From contig JBIIDT010000002.1 of NCBI GenBank assembly GCA_044238145.1, positions 74,560-138,559 of the forward strand: DNA of 64,000 nucleotides, in the 5' to 3' direction. Numbering within the stretch: the stretch's first letter is position 1; the number at the start of each line of letters is the position of its first letter. Origin of the DNA: QWPN01 sp044238145 (GTDB lineage Bacteria; Planctomycetota; Planctomycetia; Pirellulales; UBA1268). The notes beneath the pieces were generated by a model. The model worked only from the letters and a program-made list of their open reading frames with translations. It searched no databases and was not told the DNA's origin. The position numbers and the translations under genes were made by a program. Of this stretch, positions 27,135 through 36,064 are shown one piece after another.

Positions 27135-27848
27135 TCATGGGCCGGCCACGGCCGCCGGTGGATCACCGCCGGGCTTGGCCAGCTTGGTCGTGACGGCGAA
27201 CGAGAGCTGCTCGAGTTCGATGGCGAGATCCACGCCCACGACCTGCACTTGGGGCGGCAGGACGAGCGTCACCGGGGCGAAGTTCACGATCCCTTCCACC
27301 CCTGCGGCCACCAGCCGATCGGCCGCCTCCTGGGCCCGCGCGGCGGGCACCACGATCATGCCCAGACGGATGTCGTGGGCCTTGACCGTCGCGGCGAGGT
27401 CGTCGATGTGCTGGATCGTGAGCCCCTGGATCGTCTGCCCGACCTTCGCCGGGTCGGCGTCGAAGGCCGCCGCGATCGCGAAGTTCTGCCGGCCGAAACC
27501 GCGGTAGCCGAGCAGGGCCTGGCCGAGATTTCCAACCCCCACCATCGCCACGCTCCAGGCGTGGTTGGTGCCGAGGATGTCGCGCATCGCGCGGATCAGT
27601 TCGTCGCAGCGATAGCCCACGCCGGGGTAGCCGAACTGGCCGAAGAACCCGAGATCCTTGCGGACCTGGGCGTCGCTGAAGCCGAGGAGCGTCCCCAGCT
27701 GGCCCGAGGAGATCGTCTGCTGGCCGGACGACTCGAGCCGCTGCAACTCCCGCAGGTAGAGGCTGATGCGGCTGACCACCACCTTGGGAACGGTCGAGTC
27801 GGACGGCAATTCGCCCGGTTGTGCGGACTGCGGTCGGGATTCGGTCAT
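27135..27848 (-). CDS. rex: Redox-sensing transcriptional repressor Rex
   Basis: The 237-residue repressor senses the NADH/NAD+ ratio. The N-terminal winged helix includes VVVSRISLYLRELQRL and GFSDAQVRKDLGFFGQFG, characteristic of Rex. The Rossmann domain has MVGVGNLGQALLGY and the tail VVGVDLAIELEQLSF. The ATG at 27848 fits family length. The gene diverges from the YTV gene across 279 bases, so control of that gene is conceivable, but no clear Rex operator palindrome was recognised by eye. The stop overlaps nothing; the split PEP-CTERM gene starts 92 bases further on. Confidence 0.93.
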   Translation of the reverse strand: MTESRPQSAQPGELPSDSTVPKVVVSRISLYLRELQRLESSGQQTISSGQLGTLLGFSDAQVRKDLGFFGQFGYPGVGYRCDELIRAMRDILGTNHAWSVAMVGVGNLGQALLGYRGFGRQNFAIAAAFDADPAKVGQTIQGLTIQHIDDLAATVKAHDIRLGMIVVPAARAQEAADRLVAAGVEGIVNFAPVTLVLPPQVQVVGVDLAIELEQLSFAVTTKLAKPGGDPPAAVAGP

Positions 27849-28127
27849 GGGAAAGCCTGCCGAAAAACCTGCCCCGGAGGGGGTCGACTCTACCGGTCCT
27901 GCCGGCAAAGGCAAACCGGCGAGCCGCCCGTCGTCCGGTCGTGCCGTCTGTAACGCGCCTGGAAGGCTGGAAAAGCCCGGAGGATCGCGGGGAGTGGTCA
28001 ACCTGGGGCGAGTTTGTGGTCGATGTTTTGGATGGTGCGGACGTGGGCGACCACGCCCCGCGCCGGCGTTTCGTTCCCAGTTCGATCCCAGTTTTTTCAG
28101 GAGCCCTCCTCGACAGAGGCGGCAGAC

Positions 28128-30734
28128 ATGAAGAGTCCATGGCTTGGTTGTCTGCTGGCGCTTGCCTGCGTCGCGGCATCGGTCCAAACGGCCGATGCGG
28201 CGTATTGCGGGCTCGCCAGCTTCAAGCACGGCGGGGCGAAGATGACCACGGTCAGCTTCGCCAGCGCCCGTGCAGGATGTGCGAGTTGTGAATCGTCCGA
28301 CGAACCCAGCTGCGCGGCGCGGCCCTCGTGCTGCGGCACGCGGCTGGTCAAGGACGTGGTCTACGAGCAGAAGCAGTACACCTGCTACAAGACGATCTGC
28401 GAGAAGGTCGTCGAGCAGCGGGAGGTCGACTGCGTCCGCTACGAGACGGAGAAGTCGTTCAAGGAGGTCGAGTACACCGTCTGCAAGCCGGTGTGGGAGA
28501 ATCGTTCGCGGACCGTCAACTACACCGTGTGCAAGCCGGTGTGGGAGACGGTCGTGAAGGAGATCCCCTACACGGTGATGAAGCCCGTGTACGAGACCAA
28601 GACCCGCGAGATCCGCACCACGGTGTGCAAGCCGGTGTGGGAGACCTGCACGAAGGAGATCCCGTACACGGTGTGCAAGCCGGTGTACGAGACCCGCGAG
28701 CAGTGCTACACGGTCTGCAAGCCGGTGTACGAGACGCGGACCCGCGAGATCCGTCACACGGTCTGCAAGCCCGTGTACGAGACGGTGACCAAGGAGATCC
28801 CGTACACGGTGTGCAAGCCGGTGTACGAGACCCGCGAGCAGTGCTACACGGTGTGCAAGCCGGTGTACGAGACGCGGACCCGCGAGATCCCGTACACGGT
28901 GTGCAAGCCGGTGTACGAGACCCGCGAGCAGACCTACACGGTGTGCAAGCCGGTGTATGAGACGCAGACCCGCGAGATCCCCTACACGGTGTGCAAGCCG
29001 GTGTACGAGACGCGGCAGCGGACCTACACCGTGTGCAAGCCGGTGTACGAGACGATGACCAAGGAGATCCCGTACACCGTCTGCAAGCCGGTGTACGAGA
29101 CCCGCGAGCAGTGCTACACGGTGTGCAAGCCGGTGTACGAGACGCGGACCCGCGAGATCCCGTACACGGTGTGCAAGCCGGTGTACGAGACCCGCGAGCA
29201 GTGCTACACGGTGTGCAAGCCGGTGTGGGAGACCTGCACGAAGGAGATCCCGTACACGGTCTGCAAGCCGGTGTACGAGGAGCGGCAGGAGACCTACACG
29301 GTCTGCAAGCCCGTGAAGGAGGTGTGCACGAAGGAGGTGCCCTACACCGTGTGCAAGCCGGTGTGGGAGACCCGCGAGCGTGACGTCTGCCGCACGGTCT
29401 GCAAGCCGGTGCACTTCACGAAGACCGTGAAGGTCTGCAGCGGTCGCTGGGAGACCGAGACCTGCGAGATCCCCGGACCGGTCGTGACGCGGTGCATCCG
29501 CGAGCCCGGCCACTGGGAGTGCGACTGCTCCGGCCGGAAGTGCTACGTGCCGGGCAAGGTCTGCAAGGTCGAGGAGCAGTGCCCGCCGCGCACCGTCACC
29601 AAGAAGCGGTGGGTGCCGACGGTCTGCGAGAAAGAGGTCAACTGCGTCCGCTACGAGAACGAGACCATCGTCGAGAAGCAGTGCTACAAGGTCTGCAAGA
29701 TGGTGGCCGAGCAGCGGGTGAAGACCTGCACCTACACGGTCTGCCGGATGGTTCCGGAGGAGCGGGTGCGGTGCTACAAGGTCTGCAAGATGGTGCCCGA
29801 GCAGCGGGTCCGGACCTGTGAGTACAAGGTCTGCAAGATGGTGCCCGAGCAGCGTGTCCGCACCTACCAGGTGTGCCGCATGGTGCCCGAGCAGCGGATC
29901 AAGACCTGCACCTACCAGGTCTGCAAGATGGTGCCCGAGCAGCGTGTCCGCACCTACCAGGTGTGCCGCATGGTCCCCGAGCAGCGTGTCCGCACCTGCT
30001 CGTACCAGGTGTGCCGCATGGTGCCGGAGCAGCGGGTCTGCACCTACCAGGTGTGCCGCATGGTCCCCGAGCAGCGTGTTCGCACGTGCTCGTACCAGGT
30101 GTGCCGCATGGTGCCGGAGCAGCGGGTTCGCACGTACCAGGTGTGCCGCATGGTCCCCGAGCAGCGTGTCCGCACCTGCTCGTACCAGGTGTGCCGCATG
30201 GTGCCGGAGCAGCGGGTCCGCACGTACCAGGTGTGCCGCATGGTGCCCGAGCAGCGTGTCCGCACCTGCTCGTACCAGGTGTGCCGCATGGTGCCGGAGG
30301 TTCAGGTGAAGACCTGCACCTACCAGGTGTGCAAGATGGTGCCCGAGCAGCGCGTCCGCACCTACCAGGTGTGCAAGATGGTGCCGGAGCAGCGGGTCCG
30401 CACCTGCAGCTACAAGGTCTGCCGGATGGTCCCCGAGGAGCAGGTTCGCACCTGCACCTACCGGGTGTGCCACATGGTGGCCGAGCAGCGGGTGAAGACC
30501 TGCACCTCGAAGGTCTGCAAGATGGTCCGCGAGGAGTGCTCCCGCGAGGAGTGCTACAAGGTCTGCACGATGGTCAAGGAGACCCGCACCAAGCAGGTGC
30601 CGGTCTGCACGACCCGCCCGGTCCACTACACCAAGACGGTGGACGTGGTGCGGATGGTGCCGAAGCAGGTCGCCTACACGGTGACCCGCTGCGTGCCGAA
30701 GACCGTGTACCGCGAGGTGCCGTGCTGCGAGTGA
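28128..30734 (+). CDS. Giant cysteine-rich YTV repeat protein (planctomycete cell-wall type)
   Basis: The 868-residue exported protein has a signal peptide (LGCLLALACVAASVQTADA), a short Cys-rich N-terminal region, a first block of about 21 repeats of the type YTVCKPVYETRTREIP (from about base 28472 to 29438), a Cys-rich linker containing RWVPTVCEKEVNC, and a second block of about 20 repeats of the type YQVCRMVPEQRVRTCS (about 29683-30580). Within blocks most repeats alternate 14 and 16 residues, each with one Cys in the YxVC motif. YTV-domain proteins are known only from planctomycetes and were reported as disulfide-rich cell-wall components in Rhodopirellula. A strong terminator follows, so the gene is monocistronic. 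The ATG has no strong ribosome binding site by eye, but the signal peptide fixes the start. Confidence 0.93.
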   Translation: MKSPWLGCLLALACVAASVQTADAAYCGLASFKHGGAKMTTVSFASARAGCASCESSDEPSCAARPSCCGTRLVKDVVYEQKQYTCYKTICEKVVEQREVDCVRYETEKSFKEVEYTVCKPVWENRSRTVNYTVCKPVWETVVKEIPYTVMKPVYETKTREIRTTVCKPVWETCTKEIPYTVCKPVYETREQCYTVCKPVYETRTREIRHTVCKPVYETVTKEIPYTVCKPVYETREQCYTVCKPVYETRTREIPYTVCKPVYETREQTYTVCKPVYETQTREIPYTVCKPVYETRQRTYTVCKPVYETMTKEIPYTVCKPVYETREQCYTVCKPVYETRTREIPYTVCKPVYETREQCYTVCKPVWETCTKEIPYTVCKPVYEERQETYTVCKPVKEVCTKEVPYTVCKPVWETRERDVCRTVCKPVHFTKTVKVCSGRWETETCEIPGPVVTRCIREPGHWECDCSGRKCYVPGKVCKVEEQCPPRTVTKKRWVPTVCEKEVNCVRYENETIVEKQCYKVCKMVAEQRVKTCTYTVCRMVPEERVRCYKVCKMVPEQRVRTCEYKVCKMVPEQRVRTYQVCRMVPEQRIKTCTYQVCKMVPEQRVRTYQVCRMVPEQRVRTCSYQVCRMVPEQRVCTYQVCRMVPEQRVRTCSYQVCRMVPEQRVRTYQVCRMVPEQRVRTCSYQVCRMVPEQRVRTYQVCRMVPEQRVRTCSYQVCRMVPEVQVKTCTYQVCKMVPEQRVRTYQVCKMVPEQRVRTCSYKVCRMVPEEQVRTCTYRVCHMVAEQRVKTCTSKVCKMVREECSREECYKVCTMVKETRTKQVPVCTTRPVHYTKTVDVVRMVPKQVAYTVTRCVPKTVYREVPCCE
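28472..30580 (+). repeat. In-gene tandem repeats, two blocks of 42/48-base units
   Basis: Units of 42 and 48 bases alternate through both coding blocks. Near-identical 90-base pairs recur, for example in 28681-29220 and 29971-30290, showing recent expansion by duplication. The repeats are translated; there are no unique spacers, so this is not a CRISPR array. Confidence 0.9.
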
Positions 30735-30800
30735 TCGCAGGACTGCCGATGCTTCTGAGCCGCCCCCACGCAGGGCGGTGAGAATCGACTGGGAACGGCG

Positions 30801-30837
30801 GCGGCCCGGGCTGAAAAGCCCGGGCCGCTTGCTTTTG
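30801..30837 (+). terminator. Intrinsic terminator of the YTV gene
   Basis: A perfect 12-bp GC-rich stem (30801-30812 with 30817-30828) is capped by a GAAA tetraloop and followed by TTGCTTTTG. It begins 67 bases past the stop. A second, weaker hairpin GGCCCGG/CCGGGCC follows at 30842-30864. Confidence 0.88.
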
Positions 30838-30910
30838 TGGTGGCCCGGATGTTTTGACCGGGCCGAGGGAGTGGGTTAGCCTTCCGCCGCTGTCGTGCCG
30901 GCGAGCCACC

Positions 30911-31576
30911 ATGAAACCCACCCGACTCCTCGGCCGAGCCGCCGCCCCCGACGGCACCCCGATCACGCTCCACGAGCACGACGGCACGCTTTCCATCCGG
31001 GCGGGCGGGGTCGAGTTGATGTCGACGCGGCAGCACCACTCGGAGGAGCGGCTGGCGGAGCTGGCCTGCGCCGGCCTGCACGGCCGCCGCGGGGCGGCGG
31101 TGCTCGTCGGCGGGCTGGGGCTCGGCTTCACGCTCCGTGCGACGATCGGACACGTGGCGACCGACGCGACGGTCGTGGTGGCGGAACTCGTGCCGGAGGT
31201 GGTCGCCTGGAATCGCGACCGGGCCTTCGGGCTGGCGGCCGACGTGATCGACGACCCGCGGGTTGAGATCGTCGTCGGCGACGTGGCCGACGTCCTCGCC
31301 GAGAGTCGCGGACGATTCGACGCCATCATGCTCGACGTCGACAACGGGGCGAGCGGCCTGACGGCGGCCGCGAACGACGGCCTGTACCTCGCGGCGGGCC
31401 TCGGGGCGGCCCGGGCGGCGCTCAAGCCGCGCGGCCGGCTCGCCGTGTGGTCGGCGGGGGCCGACCCGCGGTTCGCGGCCCGGATGGAGGAGGCCGGCTT
31501 CGACGTGGAGGTGGTGAAGGCCCGCACGCACCCGAACGGCGGCGGATGGAACGCGATCTTCGTGGGCACGCGGTAG
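30911..31576 (+). CDS. Spermidine synthase-like methyltransferase-fold protein
   Basis: The 221-residue protein starts at the ATG at 30911. It has a short N-terminal beta region (DGTPITLHEHDGTLSIRAGG, then MSTRQHHSEERLAEL) and a Rossmann fold whose nucleotide loop is VLVGGLGLGFTLRA, followed by VVVAELVPEVVAWNRD (acidic end of the second strand) and FDAIMLDVDNGASG. This matches the spermine/spermidine synthase superfamily, but the family's catalytic Asp region is not diagnostic here, so polyamine synthesis is only one possibility. It stands alone between the YTV terminator and a convergent PEP-CTERM gene. Confidence 0.75.
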   Translation: MKPTRLLGRAAAPDGTPITLHEHDGTLSIRAGGVELMSTRQHHSEERLAELACAGLHGRRGAAVLVGGLGLGFTLRATIGHVATDATVVVAELVPEVVAWNRDRAFGLAADVIDDPRVEIVVGDVADVLAESRGRFDAIMLDVDNGASGLTAAANDGLYLAAGLGAARAALKPRGRLAVWSAGADPRFAARMEEAGFDVEVVKARTHPNGGGWNAIFVGTR

Positions 31577-31585
31577 CCGCCGCCG

Positions 31586-32275
31586 TCACGGCGTCGATGT
31601 CTCGACGCCCACCTGGCCCGAGCCAAGGGTGAGGCGGCGACGCAGTGCCGCGACCAGGCACGTGGCGGCGACGCCGAGGGCGACCACGGTGGACGGTTCG
31701 GGCACGGCGGTGATGGTGGCGCCGTGCCGGCCGTTATCGACGTTGGTGCCCTCCTGGGCGTTGTATCCCGCGTAGCCGGTGATGAAGCCGGTGGAGGTGT
31801 CCTGCGTGCCGCTCTGGTTGAGCGTCCACTTCACCGTCGCCGCGCTCTCACTGCCGATGCCGATCATGTAGACGGTGTTCGGGGTCAGCGTCCAGTTGAG
31901 GTTCGTGAACTGGTGGAATGCACCGGTGCTCGTGCTGAGGATGGAGTTGCTGAACGTGACGGCGGCCAGCGAATTGCCGTCCTTGAAATAGGCGTTCGCA
32001 CTGCCCGTTGTGAGATGGAGATTGAGGGTGAAGTCGGCGGTAGCGAGTCCCTCACGGTTGATCTGCAGGCTGGCCGTGGTGAGCAGCGTGTTCGTGCCTG
32101 AGTTGAACGCCTGGCCGATGTAGACGCCGCTGTTGTTCTTGGATCCGGTCTGCGTGGCCCCCGTGGTGTTGACCTCGTAGACGGTCTCCGCGGTCGCCGC
32201 GGAGGCGGCGGCCGACCAGGCGATGACGGCGACCAAAAAACGGACGGGATTGCCCGGGCATTGGCGACGCGACAT
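31586..32275 (-). CDS. Exported PEP-CTERM protein
   Basis: The 229-residue protein has a signal peptide (VRFLVAVIAWSAAASAATA), a beta-rich domain with many Thr, Ser and Asn (choice-anchor-like: GQAFNSGTNTLLTTASLQIN, NLNWTLTPNTVYMIGIGSE), and a VPEPSTVVALGVAA tail followed by a hydrophobic helix and RRR. Unusually, 12 residues (TLGSGQVGVETS and two more) follow the basic cluster, where PEP-CTERM tails normally stop. The start at 32275 was chosen because the in-frame upstream part lacks a signal-like sequence. Confidence 0.82.
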   Translation of the reverse strand: MSRRQCPGNPVRFLVAVIAWSAAASAATAETVYEVNTTGATQTGSKNNSGVYIGQAFNSGTNTLLTTASLQINREGLATADFTLNLHLTTGSANAYFKDGNSLAAVTFSNSILSTSTGAFHQFTNLNWTLTPNTVYMIGIGSESAATVKWTLNQSGTQDTSTGFITGYAGYNAQEGTNVDNGRHGATITAVPEPSTVVALGVAATCLVAALRRRLTLGSGQVGVETSTP

Positions 32276-32544
32276 GGGTGACTCCTGGTGCGGCGTGGAC
32301 GCTCGACCCTGAATATTCAAACAAAAACCACGACCGCGAGTGAAGGGTGGTGCTGGAAACGGGCTCCGCGGCCCCGGGCGGCCCGGTTCGGCGGCCGGCA
32401 AGCCTTGCCGCGGCTCACCACCTTACCAGCCGGTCGCCGCGCGGAGGCCTTTGGGGTCATGGCGGCGTGGACCGTTCGCCGAAACATCCGCAGGGGCCGC
32501 GACGACCACGATCGTGGGGCGGCGGCCGGGGGGAGGCTCGGGAC

Positions 32545-33324
32545 ATGGTCCGCTCCAGCGCGGCCGGTGGCGTGCATCTCGTCGTCTGCGAGCAGCACCG
32601 GCTGATCTACCGGCCGCTGCAGAAGTGCGCCTCGACCACCGTCATCAACTTCATCGGCGACTTGGCCGGACACGGCGATCGTCGCGCCGGCCGCGACTTC
32701 CTGCCCTTCGCGGCCGCCGCCGAGGCGACGCCGGGCCAGGGCGGCACGTACGCCGTCAAGGTTCCGTCCGCGGCGATCGCCGCGTTTGTGGAGCGGTACG
32801 CCGGCTACGTGTGGTTCTCGGTGATCCGCGAGCCGTACGGGCGGCTGAAGTCGAACTACTTCAACAAGCTCAACCGCTATGCCCGCCGCTTCGAGCCCCT
32901 GGTCTACCTGCGGGCCTACCTGCGGGTGGCCGCCGCGGGACGGGCGTTCTGGCGGCCGGGACACGAGGCGGATCGTGCCGCCAGCATGCAGGCCCGGATC
33001 TCGTTTCCGCGGTTCGTCGCGGGTCTCGAGCGGCATGGCATCGCCTGGGACGTGCACTTCGCCACGCAGGCCGACCTGCTGCGGACCGACGTGATTCCGT
33101 ATCGCCGGCTCGTGCGGATGGAGGAACTCGCCGACGGGCTCCGCGCGGTGGTGGCTGATGCCGGCGCCACTGCCGCCGCCGCGCCGGCGCTCGAGTCCCT
33201 GCGGCGGCTCAACCGCTCTTCGGCCGGATCCGCGGCCGACAGGGAGCTGTGGACAGACGCCACCCGCCGGATGGCGGCCGATCTCTACCGCCGCGACTTC
33301 GCGACCCTCGGCTACGCCGCCTGA
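32545..33324 (+). CDS. Sulfotransferase family 2-like protein
   Basis: The 259-residue protein contains the PAPS 5'-phosphosulfate loop LIYRPLQKCASTTV (near residue 25) and a 3'-phosphate loop WFSVIREPYGRLKSNYFN (near residue 92), in the order of Golgi-type carbohydrate sulfotransferases. These enzymes transfer sulfate from PAPS to sugars or other acceptors. There is no signal peptide, so it is cytoplasmic. The ATG follows a strong GGGGGGAGG ribosome binding site (about 32528-32536). It diverges from the PEP-CTERM gene; the 269 bases between hold no other gene I can see. Confidence 0.8.
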   Translation: MVRSSAAGGVHLVVCEQHRLIYRPLQKCASTTVINFIGDLAGHGDRRAGRDFLPFAAAAEATPGQGGTYAVKVPSAAIAAFVERYAGYVWFSVIREPYGRLKSNYFNKLNRYARRFEPLVYLRAYLRVAAAGRAFWRPGHEADRAASMQARISFPRFVAGLERHGIAWDVHFATQADLLRTDVIPYRRLVRMEELADGLRAVVADAGATAAAAPALESLRRLNRSSAGSAADRELWTDATRRMAADLYRRDFATLGYAA

Positions 33325-33352
33325 CGGCCGGCCGCCCGGCGGTCGCCCACCG

Positions 33353-33718
33353 TCAGGCGGGCTCGGGCTCGATCGAGGACCACATCGATCCCTTGGAGCG
33401 GGCGATGAGCCGGTCGGCACCGTAGCCGTGGATCTGGTCCCGCTTCAGTTCCGCGTGCTCCTTCGTCGTCGTGAGCACGACCACGCGGCCCCGGCTGTCG
33501 ACCTCCTCCGCCATCTTGAAGGCCGTCGCCTCCGGGTGGCCGAACAGCGTGCGGAGCATGGCGATCACGTAGTCGTAGGTGTGATCGTCGTCGTTCCAGA
33601 GGATCACGTGGTACCGCGGCTGCCGGGCGGGCTTGGCGGCGGCGGGCCCCGGGCGGCGGGCGGGAAGCACCACGTCCTCGACGGGGGCGTCGAGGACGGC
33701 ACTGGCGGAAGCGGGCAT
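33353..33718 (-). CDS. clpS: ATP-dependent Clp protease adaptor ClpS
   Basis: The 121-residue adaptor delivers N-end-rule substrates to ClpAP. The core is RYHVILWNDDDHTYDYVIAM with the acidic substrate-binding triplet, followed by the helix FKMAEEVDSRGRVVVLTTTK. An Ala/Pro-rich N-terminal tail of about 33 residues would enter the ClpA channel. No clpA or clpP is nearby. Confidence 0.92.
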   Translation of the reverse strand: MPASASAVLDAPVEDVVLPARRPGPAAAKPARQPRYHVILWNDDDHTYDYVIAMLRTLFGHPEATAFKMAEEVDSRGRVVVLTTTKEHAELKRDQIHGYGADRLIARSKGSMWSSIEPEPA

Positions 33719-33833
33719 TGGTCTGGCAGACTCCGAAACCCCGGGGCCGGCACCGACCGGGGAAGAAGCATTATAGGGTGTCCTGCGGGGCCGCCAGAGC
33801 CCCCCGTCCGCCCGCCGCTTTCCGGAGCCCGCC

Positions 33834-35120
33834 GTGCTCGACCGCCGCTTCGTCGCCGACAACGTGGACCTCGTCGCCGCCAACTGCCGCGCCCGCGGCT
33901 CCACGGCCGACGTCGCGAAGTTCGCCGCGCTCGACCGCCTCCGCCGCCAGCTGCAGGCCGACATCGACCGGCTCAACCAGCAGGCCGGGGTGGTGAGCAA
34001 GTCGATCGGCAAGGCGGCCGACCCGGCCGAACGGGAGGCGAAGAAGGCCGAGGGGCGGCGGCTCCGCGAGGAAGTGGCGGCCCTGGAGTCCAAGGCCGCC
34101 GAGATCGTCGCCGAGAGCGAGTCCATCCTGCGGGCCATTCCCAACCTCACCCACCCGGCCGCCCCGGTCGGTGGCGAGGACGCGGCCGTCGAGATCCGCC
34201 GCGGCGCGACGCCCGTGCCGACGTTCCCGTTCCCGGCCCGCGACCACGTCGACCTGGGCGCGGCGCTCGACCTCTTCGACTTCGAGGCGGGCGCCACCGT
34301 GGCGGGCCACGGGTTCTACTTCCTCAAGAACGACGCCGTGCTCCTCGAGCTGGCCCTGCAGCGCTACGCCGTCGAGCTGCTCATGCAGGAGGGCTTCACG
34401 GTCATGACCACGCCCGACCTGGCCCGCGACACGATCCTCGAGGGCACGGGCTTCATGCCCCGCGGCCCGGAGACGCAGATCTACTCGATCACCGGGTCCG
34501 ACCTGTCGCTCGTGGCCACGGCCGAGATCACGCTCGGCGGCGCCTACCACGAGCGGATCTTCGAGCCGGACGAGCTGCCGCTCCGGTTGTGCGGCATCAG
34601 CCACTGCTTCCGCACCGAGGCCGGCGCCCACGGCCGGGCGACCCGCGGGCTGTACCGGGTGCACCAGTTCACGAAGGTCGAGATGTTCGCCTTCACCACG
34701 CCCGAGCAGAGCGAGGCGATCCACGACCTGCTCCTCGACCTCGAGTGCCGGCTGTTCGACGGCCTGGCGATCCCGTACCGCGTGATCGACACCGCCTCCG
34801 GCGACCTCGGCGGCCCGGCCTACCGCAAGTTCGATCTCGAGGCCTGGATGCCAGGCCGCGGCGCGGGGGGGGAGTGGGGCGAGGTGACGAGCACCTCCAA
34901 CTGCACCGACTACCAGTCGCGGCGGCTCGGCCTCCGGTACCGCAAGCCCGGCGAGAAGGGAACGCACTTCGTGCACACGCTCAACGGCACCGCTGTGGCG
35001 ATCAGCCGCGCGATCATCGCGATCCTCGAGAACCACCAGAACGCCGACGGCAGCGTCAACGTCCCCGAGCCGCTCGTGGCCTGGATGGGCAAGCGGCGCA
35101 TCGAACGCCGCCCCGCATGA
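33834..35120 (+). CDS. serS: Seryl-tRNA synthetase
   Basis: The 428-residue class II synthetase starts at a GTG (33834). The N-terminal coiled coil runs from about residue 25 to 105 (LRRQLQADIDRLNQQAG...). The catalytic core has motif 2 LPLRLCGISHCFRTEAGAHG and motif 3 LNGTAVAISRAIIAILENHQ. It would charge tRNA-Ser. The stop overlaps the start of the dgoK-like gene (ATGA). Confidence 0.96.
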   Translation: MLDRRFVADNVDLVAANCRARGSTADVAKFAALDRLRRQLQADIDRLNQQAGVVSKSIGKAADPAEREAKKAEGRRLREEVAALESKAAEIVAESESILRAIPNLTHPAAPVGGEDAAVEIRRGATPVPTFPFPARDHVDLGAALDLFDFEAGATVAGHGFYFLKNDAVLLELALQRYAVELLMQEGFTVMTTPDLARDTILEGTGFMPRGPETQIYSITGSDLSLVATAEITLGGAYHERIFEPDELPLRLCGISHCFRTEAGAHGRATRGLYRVHQFTKVEMFAFTTPEQSEAIHDLLLDLECRLFDGLAIPYRVIDTASGDLGGPAYRKFDLEAWMPGRGAGGEWGEVTSTSNCTDYQSRRLGLRYRKPGEKGTHFVHTLNGTAVAISRAIIAILENHQNADGSVNVPEPLVAWMGKRRIERRPA

Positions 35121-36064
35121 CAGGCAGCATCCGGCCCGCGCTCGTGGGACTCGACTGGGGCACCTCGTCGCTCCGGGCCTATCTCTTCGACACCGCTGGC
35201 GCGGTGGCGGAGCGGCGGGCGCGGCCGTGGGGCATCCAGGCGCTCCCGGCGGGCGGCTTTCCGGCCGCGTTCCAAGGCACGGTGGGCGACTGGCTGGATC
35301 GCGCGCCCGGCCTGCCGGTGATCGCCTGCGGGATGGTCGGCTCGCGGCAGGGCTGGCGTGAGGCGGCCTACGTCGCCTGCCCGCTCGATCTCCGCGACCT
35401 GGCCGGCGGCCTGCTCCACGCGGAGACCGAGTGCGGTCGACTGGCGATCGTGCCCGGCGTCATCCAGCCCGGGGACGTGCCCGACGTGATGCGGGGCGAG
35501 GAGACGCAGCTCATGGGGGCGGTGGCCGCCGATCCCGCGACTGCGGAGGACTGCCTCGGCGTCCTGCCGGGCACGCATTCGAAGTGGGTCACGCTCCGCG
35601 CCGGGCGGATCACCGAGTTCACGACGTTCATCACGGGCGAGCTGTTCGCGACGCTCCGCGACCACTCGCTCCTTGGCCGGCCCGCCCGCGAGGCGGGCCT
35701 CGAGCCGTCCGCGGCCGCGCGGGCCGAGGCCTTCGCGCGGGGCGTGAGGGCGGCCTGCGACGCGGGGTCGCGGGGCGTGGCCGGGCTGCTGTTCACCGCC
35801 CGCACCCTGTGGCTCACCGGCTCGCTGCCAGCCGCCGAAACGCTCGACTACCTCTCCGGCCTGCTCGTGGGCGACGAGGTCCGCGGCATGATCGCCGGCC
35901 GCGACGGCGGCGGACCGCCGCTGGTGCTCGTCGGCGCGGCGGAACTCTGCGACCGCTACCGGGCGGCGCTCGCGGCCTGCGGCCGCGCCGACGTGCGACT
36001 GGCGGGCGACACCGCCGCCGCCGGCCTGTGGCGGATCGCCGTCGAGGCGCGGCTCACCACCTGA
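35117..36064 (+). CDS. dgoK: 2-dehydro-3-deoxygalactonokinase-like protein
   Basis: The 315-residue protein begins with the phosphate-binding GLDWGTSSLRAYLFD of the ASKHA kinase fold and has ACGMVGSRQGW, GEETQLMGA, LPGTHSKWV and TGELFATLRDHSLLG, which are typical of DgoK. DgoK phosphorylates 2-keto-3-deoxygalactonate in the De Ley-Doudoroff galactose pathway. None of its usual partners (dgoA, dgoD) is in the window; instead it is translationally coupled to serS. It converges on the S1 gene with an 11-base overlap of coding ends. Confidence 0.88.
   Translation: MTGSIRPALVGLDWGTSSLRAYLFDTAGAVAERRARPWGIQALPAGGFPAAFQGTVGDWLDRAPGLPVIACGMVGSRQGWREAAYVACPLDLRDLAGGLLHAETECGRLAIVPGVIQPGDVPDVMRGEETQLMGAVAADPATAEDCLGVLPGTHSKWVTLRAGRITEFTTFITGELFATLRDHSLLGRPAREAGLEPSAAARAEAFARGVRAACDAGSRGVAGLLFTARTLWLTGSLPAAETLDYLSGLLVGDEVRGMIAGRDGGGPPLVLVGAAELCDRYRAALAACGRADVRLAGDTAAAGLWRIAVEARLTT

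Noticed and set aside
28472..30580. Regular direct repeats resembling a CRISPR array.
   Set aside because: There are no unique spacers, the repeats are multiples of three and are translated as the YTV protein, and no cas genes are near.
27135..30626. A 1163-codon open frame on the minus strand across the YTV gene, rich in His, Leu, Ala and Arg repeats.
   Set aside because: It is the reverse-strand shadow of the tandem repeats in the YTV gene. The only real gene in this frame is rex (27135-27848); the rest has no start signal or recognisable domain.
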